This document shows, piece after piece, positions 1-9,492 of a stretch of 64,000 bases of DNA (position 1 is the first letter of the stretch; each line of letters starts with the position of its first letter). Origin of the DNA: Acidobacteria bacterium OLB17. GTDB lineage: Bacteria; Acidobacteriota; Blastocatellia; Pyrinomonadales; Pyrinomonadaceae. Location of the stretch: contig LLEU01000030.1 in NCBI GenBank assembly GCA_001567505.1, forward strand, positions 122,857 to 186,856, given 5' to 3'. Made by a program: the position numbers and the translations under genes. The notes below the pieces were generated by a model. It saw only the letters and a list, made by a program, of their open reading frames with translations. It did no database searches and was not told the origin of the DNA.

Positions 1-2922
1 TAGCATCAGGACGAACTGATTCAAAACTTCGTTCATCCAGGGATGAAGGAACGTGACGAATCCGGAAAGGTCGTCCGGTATCTTCCTTGCGTTCGGAACG
101 GCAGGCATTTCGTCGAGGTCAGGCCTCGGCGGCGAGAGTCCGGCATTGCGTTCATCGTCGTATTTGCGGAGCTTCGCCTCGGTCTTTGATTGATAATCGC
201 TGAGGTCTTGGCGCGCCTTTGCGAGGATCGCATCATTGTCCTCTTCGACCTGTTTATAGAGCCCTCGGCCCGAAGTCGCATCGCCGGCCGCGGCACCTTC
301 CGGTTCGAGAGTCGCGAGCGTAGAAAAACGCTTCATCGTATCGAACGACCAAGCCGCCGGAATGGCCATTGTGAGCGGCCTTGAGACGCTGTTCGGAACG
401 CCGAAGATACCGGAGAGAAGAATCTGCGGAATGAGAACGAGCGGGACGAGCGTCGTCGCCATCTGATTCGTCCTGACGGACGCCGAGATAAAAAGCCCGA
501 TCGCAAGCCCGACCGCCGCACTCAAAAGCATCGCCCAGAATTGAGGAATACCAAAAAGTTCGCCCGGCATGGTGCCTTTAACGAGAAGGTCGGCGGCCTT
601 CAGCGGCAGAAAGAGCAGAATGCACTGGATCCCGACAAAAAGGCCGAGCACCGTGAACTTTGAAGCGATGTACGGAAGAAAGCCGAGATTCACCATACGC
701 TCGCGTTCGTAGATCGGCCGTTCGGAGACGATCTCGCGGGCGGCGATGCTTGTGCCGAACCAGATCGCGACGATCGACAGCATAAAGTAGATGAAATCCC
801 GCGGGCCAGAAGGATTCACGGCGGCGAGCGTCAACGCCGCAACGATCGGTGCTTCGGCGAGCAGTAGAGCGATGTTGAGTTTGTCCCTGAGCAGGACCTC
901 AAGATATCGACGCGAGAGCGTCGCCCATTGCCGTATCGATCCGAGTACACCGAGACGTGTCCGTCGCGCACGTCCTCCGACTTCGGCTGCCGCGTTCTGA
1001 GACTGCGGCTCTTCGACGTACTTTCGAAAATCGGGCGACGCAAGATATACCTGTCGAAAACGCTCAGCGGCCGCATCGAGCGTTTCATTCTCTGTCGCTT
1101 CGAGACGATCGAAAAGCGTGCGGATGTCCGACACGCCGAACGCCTTCAACGCGCCGTCGGGCGTTCCGAAATAGACGAGGCGGCCCTGGAGCATTATCGC
1201 GACCTTGTCGAACATTCGCACGGTCTCTGCTGCGTGGGTCGTCAGAATTACGGTGCGTCCGGAATCGGTGATCTGGCGGAAGAGCTCCATCATCGAGAAT
1301 TCGGTTTGAGGATCGAGGCCGCTCGTCGGTTCATCAAGAAAGAGAAGCGACGGCCTGGTGATCAGCTCAACTGCGACAGAGACACGTTTTCGCTGGCCGC
1401 CCGACAGGTCCGAGACGCGCACATCGCGACGCGATAGCAGGCCGCTTACGTCGAGGACCTCGTTGATCGTACGGTCGATCTCGCTCCGGCTTACGTCCCG
1501 AGAAAGCCGCAGTTTTGCAACGTAAAGCAGCGTTCGATAAACGGTGAGTTCGCGATGGATGATGTCGTCCTGCGGAACGAGGCCGATAGAATGTTTCAGC
1601 GAGGCAAGCTCTCGATAGAGGCCGCGGCCGTTCACCGTTATCGAGCCGCTGTCAGGTTTGTGTACGCCGCTCAATGCGTGCATCAGAGATGTCTTACCCG
1701 AACCTGAAGGCCCGATGATGCCGACGAATTCGTTCGGGAGAATGGTCAGCGAAATATCGTTGATCAGGTCGAATCGGCCGCCTTTTGCCCGCACGGAACT
1801 TGAAACGTGTGCGGCGTCTATCCGCATCTTTGCCCGCGTGTCGAAAACGCCCACAGTTCCGGCAGTATCGACCCTGATAGAGAACGGCCCGATCTGGACG
1901 ATGTCGGCCGGCGAGATCGCAGCGGAAGATGTCGGGACGCCGTTCAGATAGACGCCGTTCGTTGAGCCGAGGTCTTCGATCGAAACTTGTCCTCCCGACG
2001 AACGAAGGCGCGCGTGCCTTGAAGAGATATCGAGGCCGTCAAGCCGAATGTCGCTCTCAGCGGCACGGCCGATCACGAGTTCGGACCTTCCGCCGAACGC
2101 GATGGACATTATTAATTCCGCGTTTGCCGCATTCTTGTTTGCGGCGGCTTCGGCCGGGCGTCCCAGGCGCGCGACTATCGTCTTTCCGTCGTTCGCAAAT
2201 TGTTGGAATTCGGCCGCACTTTGCGAGAGATGTGCAACTCGCTCGTTCGCAAGGGAATTCTCGAAGGCCGAAGGCTGCGAAGGTGCGGAGAAAACGGCGA
2301 CCGGCCCGCCGGGCCCGAACCGTATTCGATCGCCGTCCGCCAACGGCGTCGGTGCCGTTAGCCGCTGGTCGTTCACGAACGTTCCGTTAAAACTGCCGCG
2401 GTCTTCGACGAAATAGTCGCCGCCCCGTTGAACAACAGCCGCGTGATTTCGCGAGACCATCGTATCCGTCGCAGCGAATGCCACCGTGTTCCCGGGATCG
2501 CGGCCGAAGGTGATCTCAGAGCCGCCGAGGACAACGGGCGTACGTGCGGGATCATCAGGGAAACGCAATTCTGCCGAGGTTATTTGCACGGCAGCGGCCT
2601 GCGCGGCGAGTTCGATCGCAACAACGCCAAGCGACGGCCCGTTCGTGCCGAGCTGAATGACATTACCGATCTCGATGCGAGCTCGAGTGATCCGTCCGCC
2701 GTTCAGGAACGTCCCGTAGCTAGAGCTTAGATCGGTGAGGTAGCAGCCGTCAGGTTCGAAGACGATCTCGGCATGCCGTCGCGACACCATCGGGAAACGG
2801 TCGTTCGCAAAGACGATGTCACATTCTGCCGGGTCGCGTCCAAGCGAGATGCGAGCCTGCGCGAACGCCGTTTGCTCGCCGACGGCAAGCCCGGTCGCGA
2901 CGCCTGTAAGGACGATCTTCAT
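1..2922 (-). CDS. Triple-FHA ABC transporter, ATP-binding and permease fusion (3' end beyond window)
   Basis: The reading frame is open for 974 codons from ATG at 2922 and runs off the left edge. Three forkhead-associated domains come first, at about residues 1-105, 115-215 and 265-355, each with the phosphothreonine-binding serine/histidine motif (S47/H50, S157/H160, S301/H303). An ABC ATPase follows: Walker A GPSGSGKT at 404-411, signature LSGGQ at 506-510, Walker B LLFLDEP at 526-532. A linker then leads to an ABC-2 type permease with several membrane helices from about residue 675. This is an ABCG-like half-transporter; mycobacterial Rv1747 has a similar but two-FHA layout. FHA domains bind phosphothreonine, so control by a Ser/Thr kinase is likely (inference). 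The ATG overlaps the gatA stop as ATGA. Substrate unknown. Confidence 0.9.
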   Translation of the reverse strand, partial: MKIVLTGVATGLAVGEQTAFAQARISLGRDPAECDIVFANDRFPMVSRRHAEIVFEPDGCYLTDLSSSYGTFLNGGRITRARIEIGNVIQLGTNGPSLGVVAIELAAQAAAVQITSAELRFPDDPARTPVVLGGSEITFGRDPGNTVAFAATDTMVSRNHAAVVQRGGDYFVEDRGSFNGTFVNDQRLTAPTPLADGDRIRFGPGGPVAVFSAPSQPSAFENSLANERVAHLSQSAAEFQQFANDGKTIVARLGRPAEAAANKNAANAELIMSIAFGGRSELVIGRAAESDIRLDGLDISSRHARLRSSGGQVSIEDLGSTNGVYLNGVPTSSAAISPADIVQIGPFSIRVDTAGTVGVFDTRAKMRIDAAHVSSSVRAKGGRFDLINDISLTILPNEFVGIIGPSGSGKTSLMHALSGVHKPDSGSITVNGRGLYRELASLKHSIGLVPQDDIIHRELTVYRTLLYVAKLRLSRDVSRSEIDRTINEVLDVSGLLSRRDVRVSDLSGGQRKRVSVAVELITRPSLLFLDEPTSGLDPQTEFSMMELFRQITDSGRTVILTTHAAETVRMFDKVAIMLQGRLVYFGTPDGALKAFGVSDIRTLFDRLEATENETLDAAAERFRQVYLASPDFRKYVEEPQSQNAAAEVGGRARRTRLGVLGSIRQWATLSRRYLEVLLRDKLNIALLLAEAPIVAALTLAAVNPSGPRDFIYFMLSIVAIWFGTSIAAREIVSERPIYERERMVNLGFLPYIASKFTVLGLFVGIQCILLFLPLKAADLLVKGTMPGELFGIPQFWAMLLSAAVGLAIGLFISASVRTNQMATTLVPLVLIPQILLSGIFGVPNSVSRPLTMAIPAAWSFDTMKRFSTLATLEPEGAAAGDATSGRGLYKQVEEDNDAILAKARQDLSDYQSKTEAKLRKYDDERNAGLSPPRPDLDEMPAVPNARKIPDDLSGFVTFLHPWMNEVLNQFVLML

Positions 2923-4316
2923 CCGACGAAAACGGACGGCTTGCCCATTAGCGGGAACGCAGTTTCGTAGGCGCTTGCGATACGCAGGATCTCGGCTTCG
3001 CCCCAGAAATTGCCGACGAGCTGGAGCCCGATCGGAAGGCCGTCGGATGAGAGGCCGCACGGTACGCTAACGGCAGGCACGCCCGCAAGATTTGCCGAGA
3101 CGGTGAAAATATCGCTCAGATACATCGCAAGCGGGTCGTCGAGACGTTCGCCGATCTTGAAAGCCGTCGTCGGCGACGTTGCCGTCAAGATAGCATCGCA
3201 ACTCTTGAATGCCTCCGAGTAGTCACTCTTAATAAGGGCGCGGACCTTCTGCGCCTTTGCGTAGTACGCGTCGTAGTAACCGCTTGAAAGGACGTAGGTG
3301 CCGAGCAGGATGCGCCTCTTTACTTCGGCGCCGAAACCTTCGTCCCGCGTTCTCATATACATCTCGCGGAGTCCGGCTGCCTCTTCAGCACGAAAGCCGT
3401 AGCGGACGCCGTCAAAACGCGCAAGGTTCGATGAGGCTTCGGCCGTCGCGATGATGTAATAGACCGCAATGCCGTAGGCCGCATGCGGGAGCGTGATATC
3501 GACGGGGACCGCGCCGAGTTTTTCGAGATTCTCGATCGCCTGCTCGACGGTCGCTTTTACGTCCGGGTCTAGTCCCTCGCCGATCAGATCACGGACGATG
3601 CCGATACGCTTTCCGTTGATGTCGCCGGTGAGTTCGGCGGTGTAGTCCGGCACTTCGACATCTGCGGAGGTCGAATCCATAGGGTCGCGTCCGGCGATCA
3701 CGCCGAGCACGCCCGCGATATCACGGACGTTCTGCCCGAAGATGCCGATGTTGTCGAGCGACGATGCGAACGCGACGAGGCCGTAACGCGAGATGCGCCC
3801 GTAGGTCGGCTTTAGGCCGGCGATGCCGCAAAATGATGCCGGTTGTCGAACGGATCCGCCCGTCTCGCTGCCCAGAGCGGCACGCACGACGCCTGATGCG
3901 ACCGCCGCCGCAGACCCGCCGGAACTCCCACCCGGAACGCGTTCTGTGTCCCACGGGTTCTTTACCGTTCCGAACGCTGAGGATTCGTTCGATGAGCCCA
4001 TTGCGAACTCATCCATATTTGTCTTGCCGACGACGACGGCGCCCGCGGCCTTGAGCCTTTCGACGGCGGTCGCATCGTAATGCGCTTTGTAGTTCGAAAG
4101 GATCCGCGAACCGCAGGTCGCCTGCATTCCTTTGACGCAGATGTTGTCTTTGATCGCGATCGCAACGCCTTTTAGTGGGGCGTTGTCGGACGAGCGCTCG
4201 GCCTCCGCGGCCTGTTCGAGAGCGCGTTCACGCTCGATGCTTAGAAAGGAATTAAGCTCGCCGTTCACGCTTTCGGCGCGGTCGAGGATGCCTTCGATTT
4301 CTTTAACTATTGACAT
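2919..4316 (-). CDS. gatA: Asp-tRNA(Asn)/Glu-tRNA(Gln) amidotransferase subunit A
   Basis: This 465-residue amidase is the usual length for GatA, the glutaminase subunit of GatCAB, which converts Glu-tRNA(Gln) (and in many species Asp-tRNA(Asn)) to the amidated form. The Ser-cisSer-Lys triad is visible: K56 in AIAIKDN, S131 in the [14 protein letters not shown] amidase signature and S155 in [10 protein letters not shown]. The spacing of the three matches known GatA. The gene lies downstream of gatC, with one lipoprotein gene between them. Its stop overlaps the ATG of the FHA-ABC gene by four bases. No gatB is seen in the window, so the complex must be completed from elsewhere. Confidence 0.97.
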   Translation of the reverse strand: MSIVKEIEGILDRAESVNGELNSFLSIERERALEQAAEAERSSDNAPLKGVAIAIKDNICVKGMQATCGSRILSNYKAHYDATAVERLKAAGAVVVGKTNMDEFAMGSSNESSAFGTVKNPWDTERVPGGSSGGSAAAVASGVVRAALGSETGGSVRQPASFCGIAGLKPTYGRISRYGLVAFASSLDNIGIFGQNVRDIAGVLGVIAGRDPMDSTSADVEVPDYTAELTGDINGKRIGIVRDLIGEGLDPDVKATVEQAIENLEKLGAVPVDITLPHAAYGIAVYYIIATAEASSNLARFDGVRYGFRAEEAAGLREMYMRTRDEGFGAEVKRRILLGTYVLSSGYYDAYYAKAQKVRALIKSDYSEAFKSCDAILTATSPTTAFKIGERLDDPLAMYLSDIFTVSANLAGVPAVSVPCGLSSDGLPIGLQLVGNFWGEAEILRIASAYETAFPLMGKPSVFVG

Positions 4317-4325
4317 AAAAAGAGC

Positions 4326-4790
4326 TTATTTTGATGCCGGATCGGGTGTAACGCCGTTTATCAGCCAAGCACCGGCGCGTTTCACGACGTCCACAAGCAC
4401 ATCCTTTTGCACGGTCGTGTAATCGTCCTTCCAGTAGATCTGCACCTGCACGGTCGCGTCATCGGGTGACTTCAATGTGCAGTCGCCGATCTTGAACGTG
4501 CGCGGAAAAACGTCGGACGCCGTAAAATAATCGGTCTTTGAATCGCTCGTCGAGAGCGTTTTGAACAAGTCCTCGGTGAGGTATTTCTTTCGTTTCTCAA
4601 GATTCTCGGGCGACGGCGTCATATCATTTCCAAGATGGAATGAGTAGAATCTTCGAGCTTCATCGCTCGCCTGTCCGCATGGAGATTCATCGAATGTCTC
4701 GACGCGGCACGATGCCGCAAAGACGGTCGCCAGGACGGCGATCACCACCAGACCCCAGAACCTTGATCGATCTAAGATGCGTCCGAACAT
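4326..4790 (-). CDS. Predicted lipoprotein of unknown function
   Basis: I do not recognise a family. The ORF is open further upstream, but ATG at 4790 is chosen because it gives a clean lipoprotein signal: a basic start, a hydrophobic stretch (GLVVIAVLATVFA) and a lipobox ending at Cys28 (ATVFAASC). The mature part of about 126 residues is soluble and polar. It ends in a segment (VQVQIYWKDDYTT...GAWLINGV) resembling NTF2-like/DUF4878-type lipoproteins that measure out a beta-sheet cone; this resemblance is weak. It sits between gatC and gatA in the same direction with gaps of about 10 bases, so it is probably cotranscribed with them. Confidence 0.8.
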   Translation of the reverse strand: MFGRILDRSRFWGLVVIAVLATVFAASCRVETFDESPCGQASDEARRFYSFHLGNDMTPSPENLEKRKKYLTEDLFKTLSTSDSKTDYFTASDVFPRTFKIGDCTLKSPDDATVQVQIYWKDDYTTVQKDVLVDVVKRAGAWLINGVTPDPASK

Positions 4791-4800
4791 TCGATAAACC

Positions 4801-5082
4801 TCACAAGACCTTCGGCACGCGAAAATGTCCGGCGACAGGATCGGGCGCCTGGCCGGTCGCTTCTTCGGGCGAGAATGACGGCCGGATCTCGTCCGCACGT
4901 ATCGTCTTTGTCGCCTCCCCTTCGGCGGTGAGGCCGCCAAGCATCGGTTCGGCGGAACTCGTGTCGAGAGCGTTCAACTGCTCGATATATTCGACGATCC
5001 CGGCAAGCTGCGGGCCGTAGATCGCGGCCTCCTCGTCGGTGATCGCGATATGTGCCAGTTTTGCAACGTGTTTTACGTCCAT
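4801..5082 (-). CDS. gatC: Asp-tRNA(Asn)/Glu-tRNA(Gln) amidotransferase subunit C
   Basis: This is a 93-residue GatC, the small subunit that wraps around and stabilises GatA in GatCAB. Start ATG at 5082 (MDVKHVAKLAHI) is the canonical GatC N-terminus; the upstream open frame overlaps dciA and is discarded. The family features are the helical HVAKLAHIAITDEEA start, the middle IVEYIEQLNALDTS and the C-terminal ATGQAPDPVAGHFRVPKVL, where the usual form is a phenylalanine-valine-proline-lysine-valine end. It is expected to be cotranscribed with gatA. An unrelated lipoprotein gene separates the two. Confidence 0.95.
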   Translation of the reverse strand: MDVKHVAKLAHIAITDEEAAIYGPQLAGIVEYIEQLNALDTSSAEPMLGGLTAEGEATKTIRADEIRPSFSPEEATGQAPDPVAGHFRVPKVL

Positions 5083-5104
5083 AAAAAATATTCGCCGGCT
5101 TCGC

Positions 5105-5533
5105 TCAGCGGGAAAGATACGCGGCGGCGGCCTCGATGAACGCCATGCGCAGGTTCGCGTCATCGATCCTTTCTGCCGCGAGGTGAAGTTCGCGTGCGAC
5201 TTCTGCAGGCTCGGATCCTGCGGTTGGCTGCGAAGAGTTTTCAAAAAGTGCAGGGTCGATCGTAAATCCGATATAGGCGACCGACCCGTTGCCGCAAAGA
5301 GTATTCAACTTTGCGAGAATGTGCCCCGCGAGAGATTCGAGATGCACCTTCCATGTCTTGTCAGCGACGGCGACCGTCAGGCGTTTTCTGTCGAGCCGCA
5401 AAGGCCGCGTCCGCTTATCGACAAGTTCACCGACCGCCGAAGGCCAAGCTGCGAAAACCAGGCTTTCCAACGCTTCGGGAGCGGCATCAACTTCGCCCAA
5501 AACGCTCGATATCGTGCTGAAGATCGGCTCCAT
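5105..5533 (-). CDS. DUF721/DciA-like protein
   Basis: This 142-residue protein matches the DUF721 family, to which the replicative-helicase loader DciA belongs. The core is visible: WPSAVGELVDKRTRP, then a beta hairpin (RKRLTVAVADKTWKVHLESL) and a helix ending ILAKLNTLCG. After the core come an acidic linker and a helical C-terminus. DciA proteins help place DnaB on DNA, but the family is divergent, so the helicase-loader role here is inferred. The gene starts at ATG 5533, divergent from maf, and is the first gene of the gatC-gatA run. Confidence 0.75.
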   Translation of the reverse strand: MEPIFSTISSVLGEVDAAPEALESLVFAAWPSAVGELVDKRTRPLRLDRKRLTVAVADKTWKVHLESLAGHILAKLNTLCGNGSVAYIGFTIDPALFENSSQPTAGSEPAEVARELHLAAERIDDANLRMAFIEAAAAYLSR

Positions 5534-5611
5534 TAGCTACTTATCCTGCTCATAATTTATCATTTTAGGGGCGTATTCCGACAATGCGAAGCGCCTGCTT
5601 CACATAAAACA

Positions 5612-6184
5612 ATGATCGATCTGCCTAGAATCACACTCGCGTCGGGAAGTCCGAGGCGAGTAGAGATACTGGAGTCCGTCGGCTGGCCTTTTGAAAGGCA
5701 GGCGGCGGATATTGACGAATGCGAGGTTGCGGGCGAAGCGCCCGAGGATTACGTCGTAAGGCTTGCCCGCGAGAAGGCACTCGTTGTCGCGGAAATGCGT
5801 CTGGGCGAGGTTGTGCTCGGTGCCGATACCACGGTCGTTGTTGACGGACGGATCCTTGGAAAGCCGACGGGCCTTGACGATGCGAAGCGAATGCTGCGGG
5901 AACTTTCCGGCCGCTCGCACTTCGTGCTGACGGGCATCGCGGTCGCCGCGGACGGCCGCGTCGAGACCGCCTTAGAGCGCACGCGCGTCGATTTTCGCGA
6001 GATGAACGAGGACGAGATCGAGTTTCTTGCCGAAAAAGGCGATCCGCTCGACAAGGCCGGAGCTTACGCCGTTCAGGCACAGGCGGCCCTGTTTATCTCG
6101 GGCATCGACGGCGATTACTGGAATGTTGTAGGCTTGCCGATCGGGCTGGTGTATCGGTTGATAATGAAAAAGCCCGGCGTTTGA
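5612..6184 (+). CDS. maf: Maf-like nucleoside triphosphate pyrophosphatase
   Basis: This 190-residue protein is a Maf/YhdE-type enzyme that hydrolyses dTTP, UTP or modified nucleotides to the monophosphate plus pyrophosphate. Family motifs in order: LASGSPRR near residue 10, the acidic DIDECE, GADTTVVVDGRILGKP around residue 70, and DKAGAYAVQAQAALFI near the C-terminus. The start ATG 5612 is unambiguous. It is divergent from dciA with a gap of about 78 bases. Its last codons contain a hairpin that works as a terminator on the opposite strand. Confidence 0.95.
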   Translation: MIDLPRITLASGSPRRVEILESVGWPFERQAADIDECEVAGEAPEDYVVRLAREKALVVAEMRLGEVVLGADTTVVVDGRILGKPTGLDDAKRMLRELSGRSHFVLTGIAVAADGRVETALERTRVDFREMNEDEIEFLAEKGDPLDKAGAYAVQAQAALFISGIDGDYWNVVGLPIGLVYRLIMKKPGV

Positions 6185-6191
6185 GCCGGGC
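6167..6191 (-). terminator. Rho-independent terminator for the TlpA-like gene
   Basis: On the minus strand a perfect 7-bp GC-rich stem (GCCCGGC / GCCGGGC, 6185-6191 with 6172-6178) and a 6-base loop are followed by five T residues (6167-6171). It lies just after the stop at 6205 of the minus-strand thioredoxin-fold gene. It also overlaps the final codons and stop of maf on the other strand. Confidence 0.8.
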
Positions 6192-6204
6192 CTGTGATTC
6201 GATC

Positions 6205-6705
6205 TTAGAGAAGTTTGTCGATCGCCTTTGATATCGGGAGCGAAGTATCACCTTTCGGGTCAAGTCCGCCGAACGGTTCGCCGGCAACGGCGCCCGTTTT
6301 GTCGAGAATGACGAACGACGGCACCTGCTCGACCCGAAGTTTGCTCATCACGACCGAACCATCCGGATCGCGAAGCATCGGAATGCTGATCTTGTTCTTT
6401 ACCGCGAACTGCCGCAACTCCGCATCACCGACCGCATTCCGTGATGTCTCAGGATCGGTCGCGACGAAGTAGAAGACTACCGGCTTTGACGCGTATTTCT
6501 TGACAAGCGTGTTCGTGATCGATGCCTGCTTTTCAGAAAGCGGAAGCCAGCTTGCCCCGACAACAAGCACGACGACCTTTCCTCGCTGTGCCGTCACATC
6601 AACGCTGCGCCCGTCGAGAGACCTCAGCGAAGCCTGGCCGAACGCGGTCGCTGCAAGTGCCGCCGTCAAACCGAGAATGCCGATGTAAAGGTTCAGTCGT
6701 TTCAT
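6205..6705 (-). CDS. Exported thioredoxin-fold (TlpA/AhpC-like) protein lacking CxxC
   Basis: From ATG 6705 this is a 166-residue protein with a Sec signal (LNLYIGILGLTAALAATAFG-Q). A TlpA/redoxin-like fold follows: RGKVVVLVVGASWLPLSEKQ, a middle ATDPETSRNAVGD, a VEQVPSFVILDKTG strand with the conserved cis-proline, and a C-terminal helix. The place where TlpA has WCxxC reads SWLPLSE, so both redox cysteines are absent. It is therefore unlikely to be a disulfide reductase and may be a structural or binding variant. The longer start at 6741 would hide the signal peptide. Confidence 0.75.
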   Translation of the reverse strand: MKRLNLYIGILGLTAALAATAFGQASLRSLDGRSVDVTAQRGKVVVLVVGASWLPLSEKQASITNTLVKKYASKPVVFYFVATDPETSRNAVGDAELRQFAVKNKISIPMLRDPDGSVVMSKLRVEQVPSFVILDKTGAVAGEPFGGLDPKGDTSLPISKAIDKLL

Positions 6706-6776
6706 CTTCCTGTTACGCGAAGGCGCCAACTCAGCGGACATCTTCCGTGCTCTTTAGATGCAAAATTGATGCCAAA

Positions 6777-7631
6777 CTACTGCCTGTTATCGAGAATGAG
6801 GTTGTCGATCAGTCGAACGCCTCCGATCTCGATCGCGGCAGCGATAAGGACTTCGCTATCCCCAATCTTTTCAATAGGTTGCAGGGTCTTTCGGTCAACG
6901 ATAGAGACGTAATCCAATGTAGCGGCCGGTTCCTTTTTGATCGTGTCTTTCACGATCTCGGCGAGCGATGCCGCATTTGGTTCACCGCCCTTGAAGGCTC
7001 GCTCAGCGGCACACAAAGCGTCGAATAGGACTACCGCCTTTTTCCGATCGGCGTCCGAAAGCCGCTCATTCCGCGACGACATCGCAAGGCCGGAAGGTTC
7101 TCGGACCGTTGGCAGGACAGCGATCTCCATCTCAAATCCGAGGTCGCGAGTAAGGCGTTCGATGACGGCGACCTGCTGCGCGTCCTTTTGACCGAAGAAA
7201 GCGATGTCCGGCCGGATCGTATTGAAAAGTATCGTCACCACGGTCGCGACACCGCGAAAGTGGCCGGGCCGGAACGCGCCTTCCATTCGCGAGGTGAGGC
7301 CTTCGACATCTACATATGTTGAGAAGCCTTCGGGATAGATCTCGTCGGCATCAGGTGCGTAGATGTAATCCACCCCGAGTTCAGCGAGCATCGCGGCATC
7401 TTGCGTCAGGTCGCGAGGATATTTTTCGAGGTCGGCCTTGTCGTTGAACTGAGTGGGATTCACAAAAATCGAGACGATGGTGATGTCCGTACGTTGGCGG
7501 CATTCTTCGACGAGTTTGAGATGCCCGGCGTGCAGTGCGCCCATCGTCGGGACGAATCCGACCTTCTTGTCGTCACGCCGAAACTTGCGTGAGATCGAGA
7601 AGATGCGCTGTCTTCGGTTGATGATCTCCAC
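6777..7631 (-). CDS. panC: Pantothenate synthetase (pantoate-beta-alanine ligase)
   Basis: This 284-residue PanC joins pantoate and beta-alanine using ATP in coenzyme A biosynthesis. The nucleotidyltransferase motifs are visible: PTMGALHAGH (HIGH-like) near residue 30, QFNDKADLEKYPR for pantoate, FFGQKDAQQV, and SSRNERLS (KMSKS-like). The start is GTG at 7631 (VEIINRRQR). It follows panB by about 50 bases in the same direction, so panB-panC is a likely operon for two steps of the same pathway. Confidence 0.96.
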   Translation of the reverse strand: MEIINRRQRIFSISRKFRRDDKKVGFVPTMGALHAGHLKLVEECRQRTDITIVSIFVNPTQFNDKADLEKYPRDLTQDAAMLAELGVDYIYAPDADEIYPEGFSTYVDVEGLTSRMEGAFRPGHFRGVATVVTILFNTIRPDIAFFGQKDAQQVAVIERLTRDLGFEMEIAVLPTVREPSGLAMSSRNERLSDADRKKAVVLFDALCAAERAFKGGEPNAASLAEIVKDTIKKEPAATLDYVSIVDRKTLQPIEKIGDSEVLIAAAIEIGGVRLIDNLILDNRQ

Positions 7632-7684
7632 TGTTCACCTCGGGTGCCCGGCTCGAACGGCGAGCGAGGCTGCTTGCGAGACGG

Positions 7685-8545
7685 TCATCTCGCGGCCATT
7701 TCACGCTTTGTCTCTTCTGTCAGGCCGTAAGACTCGGAGTCGTTCGGATACGCTCCGGTCTTTACGTCAGCGGCCCAGTTCTTAATGGCGTCGGTCATTA
7801 CCTCTCGAATATTCGCGTACTGCCGCACGAAACGCGGCTGCCTGCCGAACGTCATTCCCACGAGATCGTGAAGCACAAGCACCTGAATATCACATTCGAG
7901 TCCCGCACCGATGCCGATCGTCGAGATCTCAAGTTCCTTAGTGATCATCGCGGCAAGCTCGCGTGGGACGAGTTCGAGAACGATCGCGAAGGCGCCGGCT
8001 TCTTCGAGCATTTTGGCGTCCTCGATCAGGCGCTTCGCATGTTCGGCGGTTCGTCCTTGAACGCGGTAGCCGCCCATTTTATAGACCGACTGCGGCGTTA
8101 GCCCAATATGAGCGACGACCGGGATCTCTTCATCGACGAGCCTTCGCACAAGAGCGGCACGATTGCGGCCGCCTTCGAGTTTTACCGCCTCTGCGCCGCC
8201 GTACTTCATCAAGCGAAGAGCATTTTTGACGCTTTCGTTCTCGCTCACATGATACGTTCCGTAGGGCATATCCGCGACGACCATTGCCCGTTCCGTGCCG
8301 CGTTTTACGGCGATGCAAGCGGAGGTGATCTCGTCGAGCGACACAGGTATCGTGTTGCCGTAACCGTGTATGACGTTGCCGATGCTGTCGCCGACGAGGA
8401 TGATGTCAACGCCCGCTTCATCGACTATCCTTGCGGTCGGATAATCGTATGCCGTAAGGCAAACGAGCTTTTCGCCTTTTTCCTTTGCGGCGCGAATGGC
8501 CGGCAAATAAACCTTGCCTTCGCGATCAGGTTGAAGGTATGCCAT
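7685..8545 (-). CDS. panB: 3-methyl-2-oxobutanoate hydroxymethyltransferase
   Basis: PanB transfers a hydroxymethyl group from methylene-tetrahydrofolate to ketoisovalerate, making ketopantoate for coenzyme A synthesis. From ATG 8545 the protein is 286 residues. Signatures include LTAYDYPTARI, the Mg-binding VGDSIGNVIHGYGNT, VKLEGG, HIGLTPQSVYKMGGYRVQG and LELVP with the catalytic glutamate. The ORF is open for 50 further codons upstream, but that part is arginine-rich and unlike the family. It pairs with panC downstream and follows folK. Confidence 0.95.
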   Translation of the reverse strand: MAYLQPDREGKVYLPAIRAAKEKGEKLVCLTAYDYPTARIVDEAGVDIILVGDSIGNVIHGYGNTIPVSLDEITSACIAVKRGTERAMVVADMPYGTYHVSENESVKNALRLMKYGGAEAVKLEGGRNRAALVRRLVDEEIPVVAHIGLTPQSVYKMGGYRVQGRTAEHAKRLIEDAKMLEEAGAFAIVLELVPRELAAMITKELEISTIGIGAGLECDIQVLVLHDLVGMTFGRQPRFVRQYANIREVMTDAIKNWAADVKTGAYPNDSESYGLTEETKREMAAR

Positions 8546-8618
8546 AAATTTGCTCAAGAATAGCGTTTTTTTTCGCCAATAGCTAGCAAATTCAACGCGG
8601 TTTTCACATGCTCGCCGC

Positions 8619-9161
8619 TTAGGCCGCCGCCTCGCCTTTTGTGTGGGCGTTCGGAGACCAGCGGTGCACGGCGCTTCTATCCTCCGACGCGGCAAGGAGC
8701 TCGACGACCTCGGTCTTCAGTACGGGATGCACGAAATTCGGGATCAGTTCTGCGAGCGGCCGCAGGACGAATTTCCGAAGATGCATCCTCGGATGCGGAA
8801 CGGTGAGAAATTCCGTGTCGATGACCTGCGACCCAAAGAAGATGATGTCGAGATCCACCGTGCGTGGTTTTTTTGCACCGGGCGGCCTGTCGCCGCGGCC
8901 GAGCAGATATTCGATCCGCAAAAGGCGGGCCAGCATCTGCGACGGCTTTACGTCCTTTACGACGACCTCGGCGGCCATATTAAGGAACTTCAGGTCGGTG
9001 TCGATGCCGACGGGTTCCGTCTCGTAGATCGTTGAGAGACGGCGGACGGCGAGGTCCGCCTCGATAAGGCCGCGAACCGCGAGGAGCAGGTTGCCTGCGC
9101 GGTCGCCGAGGTTCGAGCCGAGGCTGATGTATGCGAGGGTGCCGTCAAGCTGCATTTGCAT
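8619..9161 (-). CDS. folK: 2-amino-4-hydroxy-6-hydroxymethyldihydropteridine pyrophosphokinase
   Basis: HPPK moves pyrophosphate from ATP to hydroxymethyl-dihydropterin in folate synthesis. The family markers are AYISLGSNLGDR at the N-terminus, YETEPVG, FLNMAAEV, and the HPPK signature RTVDLDIIFFG followed by PHPRMHLRKFVLRPLAE. The start could be ATG 9161 or ATG 9155. An AGGAG at 9166-9170 lies 4 or 10 bases before them, so the sequence does not settle it. Either start overlaps the end of the HxlR gene by 11-17 bases, suggesting coupled translation. Confidence 0.94.
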   Translation of the reverse strand: MQMQLDGTLAYISLGSNLGDRAGNLLLAVRGLIEADLAVRRLSTIYETEPVGIDTDLKFLNMAAEVVVKDVKPSQMLARLLRIEYLLGRGDRPPGAKKPRTVDLDIIFFGSQVIDTEFLTVPHPRMHLRKFVLRPLAELIPNFVHPVLKTEVVELLAASEDRSAVHRWSPNAHTKGEAAA

Positions 9162-9492
9162 CCAACTCCTCTTGCAGCCCGTCGATCGCATCAAGAAGGA
9201 TGGTAAATCGCTCACCGAAAGGCGTCAGCCGATATTCGACGTGCGGCGGCACTTCGGGAAACTCTTCCCGATACAGTATCCCGAATCTTACAAGCTTGCG
9301 AAGGCGTTCATTCAGGACTTTCGTCGTCAGCCCTTCGACGCTTTTCTCCATCGCACCGGGACGATTTACGCCGCGCTTTACAAGGTCGATAACAGAAAGC
9401 GACCATTTGCAGCGAATGATGTTCTCGACCATCCGCTTTACGTCCCGGCTCTCGGAAATTTCTTTTATCGTATCCTTCACAATCCGAACCAA
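9145..9492 (-). CDS. HxlR-family winged-helix transcriptional regulator
   Basis: This 115-residue protein has the HxlR layout: CKWSLSVIDLVKRG near residue 28, the recognition region EGLTTKVLNERLRKLVRFGIL, a wing with EFPEVPPHVEYRLTPFGE, and a final helix. A single cysteine (Cys28) sits at the place used for thiol sensing in several HxlR regulators such as HypR and QorR. The ORF begins with TTG at 9492; GTG at 9480 is an alternative. It is divergent from the CPVC redox protein gene, which is probably its target (inference). Confidence 0.88.
   Translation of the reverse strand: MVRIVKDTIKEISESRDVKRMVENIIRCKWSLSVIDLVKRGVNRPGAMEKSVEGLTTKVLNERLRKLVRFGILYREEFPEVPPHVEYRLTPFGERFTILLDAIDGLQEELDANAA

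Noticed and set aside
7868..8563. Several plus-strand frames across panB
   Set aside because: All are shadows of panB; none has family support.
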